Part shown: positions 35,746-47,681 of the stretch, one piece after another
Numbering within the stretch: position 1 is the first letter of the stretch
Layout: every line of letters starts with the position of its first letter
Assembly: GCA_030549175.1 (NCBI GenBank)
Contig: JAUKUA010000004.1
Coordinates: 3,720,001 to 3,784,000 of the forward strand
Source of the DNA: Lasiosphaeris hirsuta
Lineage: Eukaryota; Ascomycota; Sordariomycetes; Sordariales; Lasiosphaeriaceae
Direction: 5' to 3'
DNA: 64,000 nt
Made by a program: the position numbers and the translations under genes
Notes under the pieces: generated by a model
The model's database searches: none
The model's input: only the letters and a program-made list of their open reading frames with translations
Told to the model about the DNA's origin: nothing

Positions 35746-37510
35746 GACGCGCATGGGTTCCGGGCTGATGAGCCAGGGTCATCCCAAGACTGACAGCCCC
35801 CGCGCATGCTTCCTTGGCCGGCCCAGGGCCAGACTGATCCTAGACGGGTCACCCTTGACATTGGGCTTCTTCTCTGGTATCGACTGATCGACTAATAATA
35901 TCAGGCCCACAAGCGCACGAGCAAGTCCGCTCATGCCGCACTCGGCCGTCGACAACGGGAGCATTAACTTCTGCCATATCGTGGGCGCTACTTGACCGCT
36001 GCCACTACTGCACTAGCAAGCCCGGTCGTTGCATTCACCCACTGCCGGTCGCATCACCTTGTTCCTTCGAGGTCATCTTCGGTTTATCCCGCCCCGGGGT
36101 GTGCGACCCAAGTACCTCTGCCAACTTGCCAGGCTGCCCACACAGGGCTCACCGTTTCCCACCAACAGCACTGTACGCACCGTACTAGTAACAGGCCATG
36201 TATGTGGCCCTCTACCACGCATACTGCTTATCCGGCGCTCGCATGTCAAATTACCTCGCCTTCCCATCTATTCCCAAACCACAACATCCCATACCAGACC
36301 TTGTCCTTGGCAGCCTGAGCACGCGTGCGCTGCCACCCGCCACTCCTTGCCTTGACCCGAAAGACCTCTCCCCCGGGCCTCAGTACTCCGAGGAACTTGG
36401 CTAGTCACCCTCTGGCTGAGACCACACTGGCTCTCCGCGGCTGTCCCCGTCCAAGAGTTGATGCCCGCTGCTCGCACCCCCCTCCCAAACAAAAGCTCTG
36501 AGGGAAACACACAGTTGCCTGCCATCCTCTTGTAGTTTTTCTCCGCTAGAGGCTATATCTATGGGGGCCTACCTGCACGCACACCCCCTCCCCCTCCTCG
36601 CAAGATATCATCAGGCTTGAGCAGATCACATTCCTCTCAGAAAGGGAGATCCCCTTCATGAAACGGCATCACTGAACTCTTTGACATCTCGGTGGTCCGG
36701 CGGGTGCAAGAGAGGCTATCCTATCCACTGACCGATACATATCTCCTATTTTTACCCAAGATATTCTCGGTCCCCCGGTTGAACAAGGAGATATTGCCGC
36801 TCGTAGCTTGTCTGGGCTTCTCTTTCCCAGGGGGTGTGGAGAACCACCCAACCCTGTGGTACTTGCCCTTCACTATTAAAGCTATTCTTTTAACCCCCTC
36901 TGGCATCTGAAGGCGTCCTGCTAACCATCACCCGCCGGGGTTGCTGATACTCCCCATTATTCATCTTGAGCAGGCGCATCGTCATCATAACAGATAAAGC
37001 GGGTACTATTGGTGCTATTGACTGGGGATACGCCATAATGTTGTTTGCGAGGAAGGGTAGGGTGCATTAAAGCCACCAATTGGCCAGGGTTGTTTTTTTT
37101 TTCTCTCTCCTCAGGCCTGGATTCGGCCGACTCTCTTCCTCCTTCACCATCACCGAGACGCACTCCATCGCAAAGGCCTGCTCGATTGTTGACGGCAGCC
37201 TCTTCCAGGAGTTGCTCCGCTGTCCTAAGACCTTACATGCCGACAAGTATCCTGACTCATTTCGGTCCTCTTGCAAGAGAGTCTTGCTCCTTGCCTCCGC
37301 AGCATACAACAGGACCGACCCCAAGACGAGACCGCATCACCCAGTCCGCAAGTGGGGGGATCGGAGATCTTATCGGCACTCTCCAGCGCACTTTAGTCAG
37401 ACATAAATGTTGCGGATAGTCCACATCCTCCAACACATCTCAGACAAGGAGATACAGCCGGCAGGCTCCCTTTAGCATCATTGTCGACTTCAGAGACTGC
37501 CAAGACCGCC

Positions 37511-39926
37511 ATGAGTGACTACTACCATCATTTCCTGTCCTCGATGGCAGGTGTTGGTGGCCAGCCAGATGCAAATCAACTCGAGGGCTCTCAGCCAATA
37601 CCGCAGCCTCCGCCCATGGCTATGGGTGCTTCTTCCATTTCTAATCCATACCAAAGCCTTGGATACTTTACAGGGTTTCCTGAACCGATCATGTTTAGCG
37701 CACCGAAGGCGCAGAGAAGCAGAAGGAAGTCGGCGCCTGGCCTGGATCACATAAAGCATCGCCGCACAAGGTCTGGTTGCTACACATGCCGGAGCCGGCG
37801 AGTCAAGGTAACCCCGTGGTAAAGCTATCTGGCTAGTATTCCGGCTCTAACTCCTTCGTAGTGCGACGAGAACCATCCCACCTGTGAACGTACGCTACAT
37901 CGTACACCCTAGCCGCCGAAGACGCCATCACTAACTTTGAATAGGATGTAGGAAGGGAAAACGAGAGTGTGTTTACCCTGAGCTGGCACCGGCGAAAGGG
38001 TCTGGCAGCTCGTCGAAGGATTCATCGGGTCCTAGCCAGCAGACAAGCCCGAGTTCTTCTCGTGGCGACGATGACGACGACTTCGAACAGGATACCAAAC
38101 TAGACCCCATCATGGACGAGGACGAAGAGGAGCCCGAAAGTGCAACGACTCAGTCTTCGATGCCATTTCTACTTCGAAGATCGAGTACAACATCTTCTTT
38201 TGGTCCCCAACGAGCTCCAAGGGGTTACCGCCAGGATTCGGAAACGCCTTCCTTCGATGGGAACATGAGCTCATCATCGCCATCAATCTCGGCCGGCACA
38301 AATACCGGACTTATTACGCCTACCGCGCTGCAGCTGTCCGATGCTCCGTTTCCTGCCTCGGGCTCGCGCCCTGACTGGTCATTTCTTCCACACGAGCTCC
38401 AGTTCTACCTCAACTACTACTGCGAGAACATTACGAATTACCACTATTGCATCGTGAGCGACTCGGACGATTTCTTCCGGACGATCCTAACCACTATGGC
38501 AACTCGCAACGATGCCCTTCTTTATGCCGTGGTGGGCTTCGCCGCATATCACCACACCTTGAAGAATCCGAAGGGGCAAATCAATGAGTTCTTGCAATAC
38601 TACAATCGCAGCGTTACGCTATTACTGGCGTTTCTGAAGAAGAAGGAAAGGAACACGGTAGCAACTTTGTTGACGATACTACAACTTGCTACGATCGAGG
38701 TAAGCTTAGGCCAAATTTGATACACCATGGAAAGAGAAGCCCTGACACAGGAAAAGGAATATTTGGGCGACTGGGTCAACCTCATGGGTCACCAGAGGGC
38801 TGCTTTCGAATTACTTACGCAGCTCTTCACGCCACAGACGATCGTGCAAACACCGCTAGGCCGCATGGTGATGAAGTGGTATTCACGTTTCGACGTATTC
38901 ATTGGCATTATGGGAAGTTTCCAGACCACCCTTCCCCGGGAGTGGTTTACGACAATGATCGAGTATTGCGATGCACAGGTCACCCGGGACCCAAGAAACC
39001 TTAGCTGGAAGGTTGAGGTATGCGCCGCACGACTGCGACTCATCTCGGTGGAAATGTCCCTTTTGTTCGGGAAGGGGGCGAGGGAGGAGGTATCGGAGGA
39101 CGAGTACACTGCCGAGCACCATCGATTGACCGACGCACTGGAGACATGGAAGGACGGCTGGGACGCCACGCTAAGAAAGCCGGCATATCTTGTCACAGAC
39201 TTTGCGGGCGACTGCACCGCCGAACCTGACGACATTGTCGATCCATACGCACCCGGCGTGCTATTCAGGCCTCCACTATTCGCGGCCACGATCCTCGAAT
39301 GTGAATGGCACTCGGTTTCACTGATGCACGGAAGCCAGTCCGCATTCGAAACCTCGGAGGAGGCCCGGACAGATCTCATGGAGCACGCATATGCGATATG
39401 CCAGATTTGCGCGACCGTGGAAGCTTGGCCACTGAGTCCCGGGGGCAGCTTGATCATACTGCATCCGTGTCTTGCCATTGCAGCGCTCTATGTCGAAGGA
39501 GATTCGAAACACCATATGTGGATTAGGAAAAAGCTCGCCTTACTCGAGGCGATGGGGTAAGTTTGACCAGGCTTGCTTCCTCTCCTGAACGAACCGGCCA
39601 CATTTCGAGTAGCCAAGGGAAACCCGAAGCTGACATGGGCGCGTCTGCCCGAACTGCATAGGTACATATCTCCCGTTACAATGCGCACGCGTATGGCTGA
39701 GCTATTCCATGACGAAAGCTGCATACGCTGGTGGCTGCCGAACGACGAAGGGTTCACGCCCATGATACAAAACATCCGCGCCTTTGCCGACGAACGCAAT
39801 GCCATGGCAGTTTCCGCGCAAAGCGAGAACGTGCGACAGATCCGACATGTCTTCTCAAAGATGCAAATTGGACCAGCAGGAGGCAAGCTCGAGAGCAGTA
39901 GCGCTGGGTCAAGAGGTGGGAAGTGA
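37511..39926 (+). CDS. Zn2Cys6 fungal transcription factor
   Basis: Five exons: 37511-37807, 37862-37889 (28 nt), 37945-38699, 38751-39556 and 39662-39926, 716 aa. The zinc cluster has Cys at 90, 93, 100, 107, 110 and 117 (spacing 2-6-6-2-6), within RRTRSGCYTCRSRRVK, CDENHPTCE and RCRKGKRECVYPE. These pieces come from three exons, so the motif is only complete after splicing. A Ser-rich acidic linker follows (about 130-210), then an alpha-helical regulatory region with PHELQFYLNYYCENITNYHY, the wording of the fungal transcription-factor domain that follows such zinc clusters. Target genes cannot be told from the sequence. The start is an ATG giving a natural Tyr/His N terminus; the frame is open a little upstream without ATG. 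It sits next to a very long upstream spacer. Confidence 0.9.
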
Positions 39927-41712
39927 AGTGTCGATGTGCGGCCTGGACCCTCTCAATTGGTTTGCATGATACCTGGACGATTTGCCGGACCCGGAATCCC
40001 CAAAAAGGACGCACCGACTAGCAGGATTACAGAGGAGAGGAGCTCGTGCGGGACTTGATGTTTCGACCCTGGAGCTTATTGGAGATGCAACGAACTCGAT
40101 GAGTACCGCATCTGGGAACAGCACAGGGCGGTTGTGGTCTGGAGGTTGGCGGTTGATCACGATGCGGCTCTTGTCTGCCGCAGGTGTCCGAGCGGCTACT
40201 TGGGGACGCAAATTTCCTGGACCCGATCATGCGGCCCTGCGACGTGAGATCTTGATGCTGATGCAAGGGCAGGCGCTTTGATCGCCTCTGCACCCATTTT
40301 GTCCTTCTGAAACACGCCCTTCGGTACTCGGCCAGGTTCCGCCGCTCACCAGAGCTTCCCCATCCACGACCATCTCCACGACCCAGGATCCCTGTTCTTA
40401 ATTCACTTGCTTCTGCTTGCATATGCACCAAGTCCCGGCACACCGAAAACGAAAGATCGGACGATGAAAACCTTGCTGCGATCGCCCAGCACCGGCCAAC
40501 CTACCCGCTGCTCGTGCCTCAGCTCTAACCCGGGTCAATTTTGGCAGAAAGGACGCCTGATCAAGAGGTACAAGGCTAGCCATCTCCACACACAACCCGA
40601 ACCGGATCTGCCTCGGCTCGCATTGACCCAGCTGCGGCTATCAAAGACACTGGCGCTTCATAATACCTTACTTCATCAACACAACACCGCGGCCTGGTGC
40701 CTTCGTCCTGCAATCTCGGCCCCCGCCATGGCGACTGGCCTTGGATAGCTTCACCACCTCGAGTTCCCACACCGCATTGTCTCTTCTGCTTTCTTTGGTG
40801 TTATCGTGAGGGGAAAGGCCTTGGGTGCTGCCTGTTGTGTTTTGGTTGCGGGTGCCGGTGTTTCAGTTCCCTTTCGTCGTTCTATTTTAGTCCTTTTCGC
40901 TGGGAGTGTCTGTATTCTTCAATGAGTGTTTTGGCGTCAGTACTACGCTACTTTCTTCTTTGGGACCTTTCGGTTTCGTTGTCGTTGCCGGTCTTACTAT
41001 TAGGGGTCGATCGATCACTATGCATACACATTGATTAAGGGCATCATTTGGCGGGGAAAAGTATTGCACCAAGGGCAAACGACAGCCACAATTCAATATC
41101 GACGATGGAAAATAATAGACGCCGGGGGAAATAATGCTTTTGGGCCCAAACATTGCGGGCGTACGCGCATAAAATAGGGCGTCGAAGATTTGGGGCATCG
41201 TCGGCTTGGGTGCTTCCGTCTGGGAAAAGATACGATCTGAAATATACCAGGGGGAGATGGTCTGACTTCATGTGGGGTGTTACTGGGGGATGGGTACATA
41301 CGAAGAAAAAAAAATTGAGGCTGGGCTGAAGGTTGTTTGCATAACCGGGGTATTTAGGGGCAGATAACACAAATAATGTGGTTGGTTGGGGGATAGGAGC
41401 TTGGGGTCTGGACATTCGGACTGGGGAACCGACTTAGCATTCACTGTACAACACTGTAATCCATTCAGCATGCATGCCACAAATCATAATTATGTGCTTT
41501 TCTTCCTCACGCTTGCATACGTTGGGGTCTGCACTTGGGGTCGATTGACGGGGAAAAGGGGCTCGCTCTGTCAATATTCTCATACACATCTGCCTCAATT
41601 CATACACTCGCACGTCATGTTTAAAATAACGGCTCATAAACGCTGCGTCCTTCGTGCAAGGCACCAACCACGCTACCACTAGCAGCAACCGCTACACACA
41701 GCTCGCTGGACA
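39927..41712. other. Convergent 3' region, transcription factor and MOB3
   Basis: A 1.8-kb region between facing genes. Several frames of 60-140 codons on both strands have no motif. No supported gene. Confidence 0.5.
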
Positions 41713-43813
41713 TTACTTTGGCCCATCTTCCGCCGTCGTCTCCGTCTTGGTCTCATCACCCGTAACCTCGGGCTTCTTCTCCTCCGTCTCCGCCTCGTCC
41801 TCATCATCCCTGACGTCAATCATGGAGGAGTCAACTACTATTATGGACCCCTCCGGACTTGCGTCGCTACCGCTGACAGACGAGACCAATATGCCGCTAC
41901 CGCTGTCCGATGCCGCCTTCTCGACGACAAGGGGCTCGGACGCGGAATCCGTAGCCTCGTCTAGCCTGATATCGATCGATGTCTCGTCTGCGATCTGGGC
42001 TTCTTCTTCGTCTTTGGCTTTGGTCATCTCCTGCTCCTCCGATGGAACGACTTCTTCACTTTGAAGAGTGTGAACCTCGGCTTCCGATGGCTTGGAGGGC
42101 CCCTCTTCCAGTTCTGTTTCTTGCTCTACCTCCTTCTCCTTCTCCGCCTCCCTCTCGTGCTCCACTTCCTTTTCCTGCTCTGGCTCGTCAAGCTCCTTGT
42201 CTAACTTCTTCTCCTGCTTCTGCTCCAGTTTTTGTGCCTGTACCTCAATCGCAGTCCTTGGCGACGGTGCGCCTGGAACCTCTGGCAATGGCACAGCTTC
42301 GGTTTCTGGTTCCGTAGGTTCTGTGTCAACCTCGGGCTCAAGCTTGAGTTCGGGCTTTGACTCAGGCTCAGCTGTTACCTCGGGTTCCGCAGATGGAGCC
42401 TCTGGGACCTCAGAAACTCTGAACACAGTTGGTTCGTCTACTTCCGGCAGCGCATCTTCGAGCTCTCTCATCGATGCTATGCTGCCTGGTCCCGAGATAG
42501 GTACAACGCTGGACGGTCGCATCGGAGGCTGCTCCATCACCCGGTGCTCTACAATCACGGGGATAGTTGCTAACTCTTCCTCGACATCATCGTCTGGTAC
42601 TCCAGCCGCCAGTGCCGCCGCCGCTGCCGATGACATGGATATGTGCATCTCGCGCAACCTGTTAGCCACATCAGTCGCGACATTGTCATCCTCGTCTGCT
42701 TCCGGGACGGTCGTGATGGCGATCCCTGTCGAGGGACTACTCTTAATATGTCGCCTCGTGCTGGTACGGCTGACAGGCGCAAGGCCGTCGTCCTCGCCAG
42801 CGTTGGGATCCGCGCCCCGCTGGGCAAGCTGTTTGGCAGCGACAACGGCTGTTAGCTGTTGCTGCTGCTGGAGCATGAGCTTCCTCTCGGCGTCGGAGCC
42901 GCTCGCGATGAGCGTAGGAAGACTTTCAAGGCCCTCCGCCTCAGGCGGCAGCTTGTAGTTCTCAGCGGGCAGAAGGTCGTAGACATCACAGACGGTCTTG
43001 AAGAAGACGTAAAGACCCGTCTGGCCCTCGATAGACCAAAATACACCGCGGTGCTGGAACCAAGCATGTGCAAAAATGCGATGCAGACGCCGGAATACAT
43101 TGACGAGGTTTTTCTGGGCTGTCGTCTTGTCGTGAGCATCGACAACGAAGCGACTAGGGAAGATTTTGGGGTTGGTGACGACGTTGGCGGCCCAGTCGAG
43201 GGTATGGCAGCAGTAATCAATGGCGCAGCAGCTCTTGGGAGAATCATGCACGGCGCACAGGAACTGCCACTCGCTCGCGCGCATCTCGGGACACGTGGCG
43301 GCGCTACAAGGGGGTGTATCGAAGAGGAAGCCGACGATCAGGCTATTGCATTGCGCAATTAGGAAGCGGCACAGCTCATAGAGCCACAGCGTCTTGTCAG
43401 TTCCCGGGGGTGGCGTCCCCAGCGTCCTAGATGCCTCGCGCGTCATGGGCGACGTGTTGCAGGTCGTATGGTGGTAGTGGAGCGCCGCCAGGTGCTCCTG
43501 GAGCTGGAAGGCAGAGTCGAGCTGCGATCACCGAGTCATGTCAGCTTGGTTTTCATAGTGTGAGATGGCATCAAAACAAAACGGCGAAACAACTAACCTC
43601 TTGCAAGGGAACTAGCGGGGGGCCAGCAGCCATGTCGGCGGATCTTGTGCCAGGGTGGATGCGCCGTTTCGCGTTCGCGTCGAGGGCCTGCTCGAGGTGT
43701 TGCTGCGCCCGCCGGTCCGCGGCAGGACCCATCGATGGCGATTTAGGCCCAACCTGTATCTCGGCAGGAGGTGGCGGGCTGGGAAGCCTCGGCGAGCTCG
43801 GCGCCATTGACAT
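41713..43813 (-). CDS. mob3: MOB3/phocein, STRIPAK complex subunit
   Basis: Two exons, 43598-43813 (72 codons) and 41713-43521, 674 aa. The Mob domain spans about residues 80-275 and is of the phocein class: TLWLYELCRFLIAQCNSLIV, FDTPPCSAATCPEMRASEWQ and SCCAIDYCCHTLDWA. The zinc ligands appear as C144/C149 and H219/H224 (in HRIFAH). Phocein homologues belong to the striatin-phosphatase (STRIPAK) complex, which in filamentous ascomycetes is needed for hyphal fusion and fruiting-body formation. A long tail after about residue 300, rich in Glu, Pro, Lys and Gln, is disordered and partly repetitive (EPE, EKE); long tails are seen in other fungal MOB3 proteins. The start is the first ATG of an open frame with no earlier Met. 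Confidence 0.93.
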
Positions 43814-45056
43814 GTTGATGCGCTCGTCAACGACGGTGGTGGAACCCCTGTTTATTCGTGTATGCGCAGCCTTGTTCAGTTCGCAGTGAAGCCAAGTCGA
43901 TAGAGCCAGGTGTGTCTTTTTATCTTGCTTTCGGCTTGGCTACAAGAAAAGTTTCAGCTCGGCGCGCGAGAGGAGCATGCGGTGGGGTGTTTGTTGAGCA
44001 GCGAGGCGCAGAGAAAGCGGGGAGCAGAGGTCGAGAAGAAAGATGAAGTAAGTTGAATCCAGATTTGGAGTTTGGGCGCTTGCGAGCTCACTAAAGCGTC
44101 GTTTCCCTGAAGCTGTTGGGGTCGCTGCACACTGATTTGCTCCAAAGTGGGTGAGCGCGGCCCACCGTCCTATCTTCTATCCAATCAGTCAGACCCATGC
44201 TCTTAAGGCTGGTTTTTTACTTCTTGGCATATTGATTGCACATCAACCAACGTCACTTTCCCCTGAGAGACAGATTATTTTCGCAAAACCAAGCGTGCTT
44301 GTTCAATCATCAACAGCGACCATAAATTTGATTCCAGGGACCTCTTCTCCGGAACTATTGAAAGGATGGAGTAGCATACCGCCAGCTGCATGGTTGATTG
44401 GAGACATCAGAATCTACATACCTTGCCACTTTGTCTAGGTTGGCGATGAACAAGATATCCAGTCTTCCATCGCGAAGCACTTTATGACTTGAAATTTTGC
44501 GAAGCTCGACTAAAGGGCTCTTAATTCGACCTCGTTCAAGGTATACAACATCCCTGAATGCAGGTTCCGGAATACCGGCAACAAGCTAATGCAAGTCATG
44601 GTCGAGAGCCGGACGAGCAGAAAGTTGCCGAAAAGTACAGCTTTCGGCCTCTCTTTAGTTCTCGAAGCATTCAATAGTAATACTCGTCAACACGGTTTGC
44701 CTAATAATGCAATGTCAGCTAGCTTCCATACGCTTTATCATTCGGCGGCAACAAAACTTTCCACTTTTACCTGACCAAGAGGCCGCACGTGCCGCACGTT
44801 CCCCAGCAACAGATAACCCCCAGTCAGCCTTACGTAACCCTAAGCTTTCTTTTGCCCCTCAACCCAACCCTGGACCTTGTTTGTGCAAGGGCGTGTCATA
44901 CGAACCCATTGCCACGAATCTGGAACTTGGGATGACTTGATCTCCACTCTCTACCTTGACTTGCATTCTCTCCTTGACTTCGGTAACCAGAAGTACCTGA
45001 ATTCACATTTGGCTAATTTTTCTTCTTTTTTTCCCACCTCGAACAAAGACAGCATT
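43814..45056. other. Divergent promoter region, MOB3 and ZNG1
   Basis: A 1.24-kb spacer between divergent genes. It includes a T/C-rich stretch just before the ZNG1 start (about 45010-45040). No gene is seen. Confidence 0.5.
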
Positions 45057-46576
45057 ATGGACTGGGACGATCAAGATGGCCCGCCGGATCTCGTCGAGAC
45101 TGGCGTGGATGCTGATGCTGAGGAGAAGGCTCCAAAGGTTCCTATCACCATTGTAACAGGTGTGTATGAGAGACACAATAACCCCGCCTCCACACCCTTC
45201 CTGCATGGCGAGTCCTTACTAAACGCGGCCATTGCAGGATGCCTCGGGGCGGGGAAGACCACGCTTCTAAACTACATACTTACAGCTCAGCACGGGAAAA
45301 GGGTTGCTGTGATTATGAACGGTGAGAATACCAATTATCCGCTGAATATCGATGAGCTGTGTGTGCTAACCATACCAGAATTTGGTGATTGTATGCTGGA
45401 CCCCTTGATTTCTAAGTTAACTGCGTCTTGGGTGTTGACTCTCTTGGCAACTAGCTTTGGACATCGAAAAGTCCTTGACTGTTACCAAAAACGGCGAGTC
45501 CATTGAAGAATGGCTTGAGGTCGGCAATGGATGCATCTGCTGCTCGGTGAAGTGAGGTGTTTACCTACGTCATTCTCATCGACGTAACTTGAGATACTCC
45601 GAACTATTACTGACACGGAATTTGCGACCACCCATAGAGACACTGGTGTCAACGCCATAGAGTCTCTTATGGAAAAGAAGGGCAAGTTCGACTACATCCT
45701 GCTCGAGACCACTGGCCTAGCCGACCCGGGCAACCTCGCCCCCTTATTTTGGATGGATGACGGCCTAGGCAGCACTATCTATCTAGACGGCATCGTAACC
45801 CTGGTCGACGCTAAGAACATCTTCCGCAGCCTCGATGACCCGGCCGGCAAGGTCGAGGGACACGAAGATGAGGATAGGCACTACGACCACGGCTCTGGAC
45901 CAGTCATGACAACCGCTCACGTGCAGATTTCGCATGCCGATGTTGTTGTCATCAATAAGGCCGACCTAGTGAGCCCAGCCGAGCTCGAGGCAGTCAAGGC
46001 CCGGATCGAGTCCATCAATGGGCTGGCCAAGATCCACGTCACCGAACAGAGTGTCGTACCGCAGCTCGAGGGGGTTCTCCTGGACTTGCATGCTTACGAC
46101 CAGGTGGATGAGCTCGACCGCGCAGGCAAGGGACATAGTCACCTTGATAAGGTCGGTTTATTCCCCAACATGCTTCCCTATTAATGCCTCTGTGACTTTG
46201 ACTGACAGGATGCTAGACAATATCGACGCTGTCGATCCCGGTCCCCTCGTTGAAGAAGGATCATATCAAGGCAATAGATGCCTGGTTACGCTCGTTATTG
46301 TGGGAAAATGTACTCCCGGGAGTCGCAGAGGGTCAGAAAGACGCTGGATTTGAGATCCATCGACTAAAAGGTCGACTCGTCATGGAGGATGGTGGGGAAA
46401 TGATGGTTCAGGGGGTGAGGGAACTCTTTGAGATTTTCGACAGCCCGAATCCTACTGCGCCAGCGGCATCGGCCGAGGAGAGGAAAGTAGTAGGGAAAAT
46501 GGTGCTGATCGGGCGTTTTCTGGGGGACTTCGGTTTTGAGAAAAGCCTTCTGGATGCAATCGGCAGGGCTGGCTAG
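45057..46576 (+). CDS. ZNG1: CobW-family zinc-regulated GTPase metallochaperone
   Basis: GTPase of the COG0523/CobW family; eukaryotic ZNG1 delivers zinc to methionine aminopeptidase. Six exons: 45057-45159, 45238-45321, 45379-45390 (12 nt), 45455-45551, 45638-46151 and 46217-46576, 389 aa. Walker [10 protein letters not shown] lies at 35-43, the metal-binding CxCC (GCICCSVK) at 92-99, [19 protein letters not shown] is the switch/Walker B region, and NKAD (205-208) gives guanine specificity. The CobW C-terminal domain ends near [12 protein letters not shown]. The 12-nt exon supplies most of the conserved EFGDS block and links two introns whose phases match only if it is used. The final acceptor (46216) was chosen because earlier candidates leave an in-frame TAG. 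Acidic His/Asp-rich segment ([13 protein letters not shown]) may bind metal. Confidence 0.93.
45379..45390 (+). other. ZNG1: 12-nt microexon of ZNG1
   Basis: Contributes the end of a Glu codon, Phe, Gly, Asp and the first base of Ser, completing NEFGDS, a conserved CobW motif between Walker A and the CxCC. It is flanked by AG at 45377-45378 and GT at 45391-45392. Skipping it would delete four residues in frame. Confidence 0.8.
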
Positions 46577-47681
46577 TGCATATTATGATTGCAGTTATAT
46601 TTACCGGAGCTTGTCGTGATACTTGGGATGTCCGCGCTTCTTAATGTGATTAATAATAGTAGCCCTCTTGTCTATTGAACTTGAGGAAGAAAAGGGCGCT
46701 TTTTCGACGCATTCATCACTCCTGAAGAGTTCGAAGTAAACAATCATTCCAAGGCTCACTTCGCGGACAGTTTCCAAACAATGAACGGATGGTGGACTTG
46801 CCGCGTGATATACGTATGGTGAGGTGAAGCATTTGATATCTCTTTAAGCCTCATTGGCAGTTAATTGAGGGAGTTGATATTGCCACCTGCTCTTCTGCTA
46901 GCATAGCTTACATTCCTTTCAAGGCAGCGGATACTAAGGGCAGCTGCATGATTACCTGTAGTGACTTAGTCTTGGCTCATCTGTGCATCCCACTCAACGG
47001 CAAACGGCCGTTGTAGGTGGGGTAGTTATCGATTCTGCTGCCCGCCTATGGGGGTGAGAGCTCAGATAGGAGGTTATGCAGGTCTTTTACCACAAATTAT
47101 GATGTGTGCTAGAAAGTGTTCATGGTGCTGGGGTTTGTAGGTTACCCATAGAAACAAGGAGCCAATAATGGTCTAATTATGGCTTTACACCATTCCACTA
47201 TTTACTGTGCTTCAGGTTAGGTAGTTCCTATCCATGGATTTGTACCTTTTGTGCAGGGTGGTAGTGATCTGCTGGAGGGTAGTCGTAAGGAGACGCGAGG
47301 AGGATGTCGGGCTGCGAAATACTGAGAAATGCGCTGTCGTGATGTGCTGGAGGCAGCTGGAGCTGAATTGGAGAAGGGAGCCTGGAATTACAAGGTCTTG
47401 GCTACTAGGGGCTATCCATTGGTGAATGGTGAGACTGTGCGGGGGAGCACGGACCATTACGGTCGCATTGGCTTTTGCTTTGCGGAGTCTTCTCAACGCC
47501 GTCCCGGTCAACTTGCTTTCGCAGCTCCAAACGCGACATCGAAAAAGAAAGTTAAGCATCTCACAGCAGGCGTCAACACCTAGCCCCTGAGCTCCACAGC
47601 CCGACCGGCAACCACCTCAACACCACGCTCGAGCACCTGAAGTCTGTAGACGAGAGTAGACTGGCCGCCTATACAGTTTCG
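46577..47681. other. Spacer between ZNG1 and NOT2
   Basis: A 1.1-kb region with the ZNG1 3' end and the NOT2 promoter. Nothing else recognised. Confidence 0.5.

Larger units (their letters stand above)
28584..37510. other. 8.9-kb gene-poor region
   Basis: Lies between the divergent MOSC and Zn2Cys6 genes, far longer than any other spacer here. No protein gene could be supported. The longest frame, minus-strand 29756-30442 (228 codons), lacks an ATG at its start and shows no motif. Visible low-complexity items are CTTGGCTC repeats near 30150-30170, (CAG)6 at 31855-31872, a GA run at 33075-33091, an AT-rich inverted-repeat-like stretch near 33376-33417, C22 at 33452-33473 and a 15-bp direct repeat at 35713-35745. 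It probably includes the long upstream region of the transcription factor and perhaps non-coding transcripts or decayed repeats. Confidence 0.5.
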
